From Cytophagaceae bacterium (GTDB lineage Bacteria; Bacteroidota; Bacteroidia; Cytophagales; UBA9547), in assembly GCA_027488865.1 (NCBI GenBank), contig JAIYAU010000025.1:192359-256358 (forward strand): a stretch of 64,000 bases of DNA, read 5' to 3'. The stretch's first letter is position 1; every line of letters begins with the position of its first letter. Below are positions 62,071 to 64,000 of the stretch, in pieces. The notes under the pieces were generated by a model. The model was not told the origin of the DNA. It ran no database searches and saw only the letters and a list, made by a program, of their open reading frames with translations. Position numbers and translations under genes: made by a program.

Positions 62071-64000
62071 ATGAAATTAACACTAATTTTAGTTGCATTC
62101 CTTTTCATTAATTCCATCATCAACGCACAAAACCCATCCAGTTACAAAAACATAAGGTATAATGCTACTGAATATTATAGGCTTGAAGAATATCAAAAAG
62201 CATTGCCATTGTTATTAAAAGTGGATAGCCTCAAACCAAACCAAGGAAGTATTATTTATAAAATTGGAGTAAGTCATTACAATATTGGACATCGTGTTTT
62301 GGCATTTCCATATTTGAAAAAAGCAGCTGCACTAGGTACTAAAGATATGTATGTTGATTATTACTTAGGAAGGTGTTATCACCTTTTCCATAAATTTGAT
62401 TCTGCAAAGCTTTATTTAGAACAATACAAAAAATTAATCTCAAAAAAGAAGAAACCAAAATACGATATTACACTGGTTAACAGATACATAACCATGTGTG
62501 AGGTAGGAAAAGAACTCATAAGCAAGCCCGTTGAAGTTACAATAACAAACCTAGGAAACAAAATAAACTCAAAATATCCTGATTATGCCCCCGTTATTTC
62601 AGCAGATGAAACTGTACTTATTTTTACCTCTAGGAGAACAAATACTATAGGAGGGCAAACTGATCCTGGCGACGACCAACACTTTGAAGATCTGTACATC
62701 TGTACAAGGGAACATCCTGATTCTGCTTGGAGTGATGCTGTAAATATGGGGTCAAACATTAATACAGAGTCGCACGATGCTAGTATTGGTTTGTCACCTG
62801 ATGGTCAAGAACTTTTTGTATATAGATCGTCAAACGACAATAAGTCGGGTATCTCAGGAGATATTTGGGTGAGTGACTTACGCGGAAGCGAATGGACACC
62901 TCCATCCAAGATGCATAAAAATATTAATTCAACCTACTGGGAACCTAGCTGTAGCGTAACGCCGGACGAAAAAACCATGTATTTTTCAAGTAATAAACCT
63001 GGCGGAGTGGGCGGAAGAGATATTTATGTTTCTAAAAAAATAGCTGGAGACGATTGGACCGAGCCTCAGAACCTCGGCAATTCAATCAATACCGAACAAG
63101 ATGAAGACGCTCCTTTTATCCATCCAGATGGTAAAACGCTATTTTTTAGCTCTAGAGCACATCATAATATGGGTGGTTTTGATATTTTTACCTCCACTTT
63201 TGACGAAAAGTCGAATACTTGGTCCTCTCCACAAAATCTAGGATATCCAATCAATACCGCAGATGATGATATATTTTTTGTATGGTCACCTGATGGAACA
63301 AAGGCTTATTTTTCTTCTATTAGAGAAGACAGTTATGGGGATAAAGACGTTTATTTATTAAAAAGACCCGATATTCATAATTTTATAATTGTATTAAAAG
63401 GTAAAATTCTATCTAAAGAAAGCAAAAAACCAATAGCTGCTACTATTTCAATAACAGATTTAGGAACAAATCAGCTAGCTGGAATATTTAACTCAAATAG
63501 TTTTAATGGCAAATTCACCTCAATTATGAATCCGGGCAAGAACTACGCAATAACGATAGAAGCACCTGGACATCTTTTTTATTCCGAAAATATCAATATC
63601 CCTGATGAAAAAACCTTTAAAGAAATAACCAAAGAAATTTTACTAGAACCTATTAACGAAGGGAGTAAAACGGCACTTAACAATGTTTTTTTTGAAACAA
63701 ATTCTTCTACTTTGAAACCAGATTCTTATTTAGAGCTAGATAGAATTGCCAAAGTATTAAATGACAATAAAAATCTATTTGTTGAAATTGCTGGGCATAC
63801 CGACTCAACTGGTTCAAAGGAGGTTAATAAAAAATTATCACAACAAAGAGCCGATGCGCTTGTAAAATATCTTAATAATAAAGGAATAGATAAGGCTCGC
63901 TTTCAAGCCATTGGATATGGCGATCAATTTCCTGTAGCGAGTAATGCGACGGAGGAAGGAAGAGGCCAAAATAGAAGAACTGAAATGATTGTGGTAGAAT
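62071..64000 (+). CDS. PorE-like TPR/PD40/OmpA protein, 3' end beyond the window
   Basis: The open frame from ATG 62071 runs off the right edge; 643 codons are visible. A signal peptide (MKLTLILVAFLFINSIINAQ) is followed by TPR-like helices (about 25-140), PD40 propeller repeats (about 165-430; for example SCSVTPDEKTMYFSSNKPGG and APFIHPDGKTLFFSSRAHHNMGG), a carboxypeptidase-regulatory-like domain (about 445-530), and a C-terminal OmpA domain (NNVFFETNSSTLKPDS, EIAGHTDSTGSKEVN, LSQQRADALVKYLNNKGI, RGQNRRTEMIVVE). Only a few residues can be missing. It is a paralogue of the gene at 47371-49809. Confidence 0.9.
   Translation, partial: MKLTLILVAFLFINSIINAQNPSSYKNIRYNATEYYRLEEYQKALPLLLKVDSLKPNQGSIIYKIGVSHYNIGHRVLAFPYLKKAAALGTKDMYVDYYLGRCYHLFHKFDSAKLYLEQYKKLISKKKKPKYDITLVNRYITMCEVGKELISKPVEVTITNLGNKINSKYPDYAPVISADETVLIFTSRRTNTIGGQTDPGDDQHFEDLYICTREHPDSAWSDAVNMGSNINTESHDASIGLSPDGQELFVYRSSNDNKSGISGDIWVSDLRGSEWTPPSKMHKNINSTYWEPSCSVTPDEKTMYFSSNKPGGVGGRDIYVSKKIAGDDWTEPQNLGNSINTEQDEDAPFIHPDGKTLFFSSRAHHNMGGFDIFTSTFDEKSNTWSSPQNLGYPINTADDDIFFVWSPDGTKAYFSSIREDSYGDKDVYLLKRPDIHNFIIVLKGKILSKESKKPIAATISITDLGTNQLAGIFNSNSFNGKFTSIMNPGKNYAITIEAPGHLFYSENINIPDEKTFKEITKEILLEPINEGSKTALNNVFFETNSSTLKPDSYLELDRIAKVLNDNKNLFVEIAGHTDSTGSKEVNKKLSQQRADALVKYLNNKGIDKARFQAIGYGDQFPVASNATEEGRGQNRRTEMIVVE

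Overview
The window is an AT-rich (roughly one third G+C by eye) chromosomal segment of a member of the Bacteroidota, probably a Cytophagales-like lineage. The evidence is a PorV/PorQ-family barrel, a T9SS type A sorting domain, several PorE-like OmpA/PD40 proteins, DUF3276 and DUF5723 proteins, a two-helix YiaA/B protein, and promoters of the Bacteroidota form (TTG, about 20 bases, TAnnTTTG). Purine-rich ribosome sites are mostly absent before starts. No rRNA, complete tRNA, CRISPR array or intact insertion sequence was seen.

Layout. 1-8.8 kb: an incomplete 7TM receptor fused to an IS1595-type zinc ribbon, priA, a large secreted MORN-like repeat protein, and a two-gene outer-membrane operon (PorV/PorQ-like, then helix-hairpin-helix plus barrel). 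8.9-24 kb: an accessory zone of small unknown lipoproteins and membrane proteins, a RelE/ParE toxin-antitoxin pair, DUF4287, an Rpn-type PD-(D/E)XK nuclease, a YceI/nitronate monooxygenase/Crp cluster, an HxlR-controlled esterase/oxidoreductase module and a T9SS beta-helix cargo protein. The zone carries a family of short intergenic repeats (core AACGAAAGTTAAT) and two pairs of longer direct repeats, which look like footprints of cassette-like gain and rearrangement. 24-38.6 kb: core genes, including prfB with its programmed +1 frameshift, an SPFH protein, envelope proteins, a polyprenyl diphosphate synthase, a 58-codon small gene, kdsA and a transaldolase-CBS fusion.

38.7-43.3 kb is the most interesting stretch. 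A well-formed Bacteroidota promoter precedes about 390 bases of untranslated sequence with several nested inverted repeats. Then follow rtcB (RNA ligase), prfH (release factor H) and a third, TGATG-coupled gene joining a ClpB-like AAA+ ATPase to an FtsH-type (M41) HEAGH protease domain. RtcB and PrfH are known partners in rescue and repair of ribosomes cut in the decoding centre. The linked ATPase-protease and the structured leader suggest an extended ribosome repair and clean-up system.

43.3-64 kb is core-like: cinA, a TetR/UbiB-kinase pair, a tandem OmpA-domain PD40 protein, RlpA, DUF3276, ychF, ybaB, a family 2 glycosyltransferase, a universal stress protein, a response regulator with a very large multi-PAS hybrid kinase, miaA, and a PD40/OmpA protein cut by the right edge. 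Two coding genes (the MORN-like gene and miaA) contain in-frame A17/A18 homopolymers.
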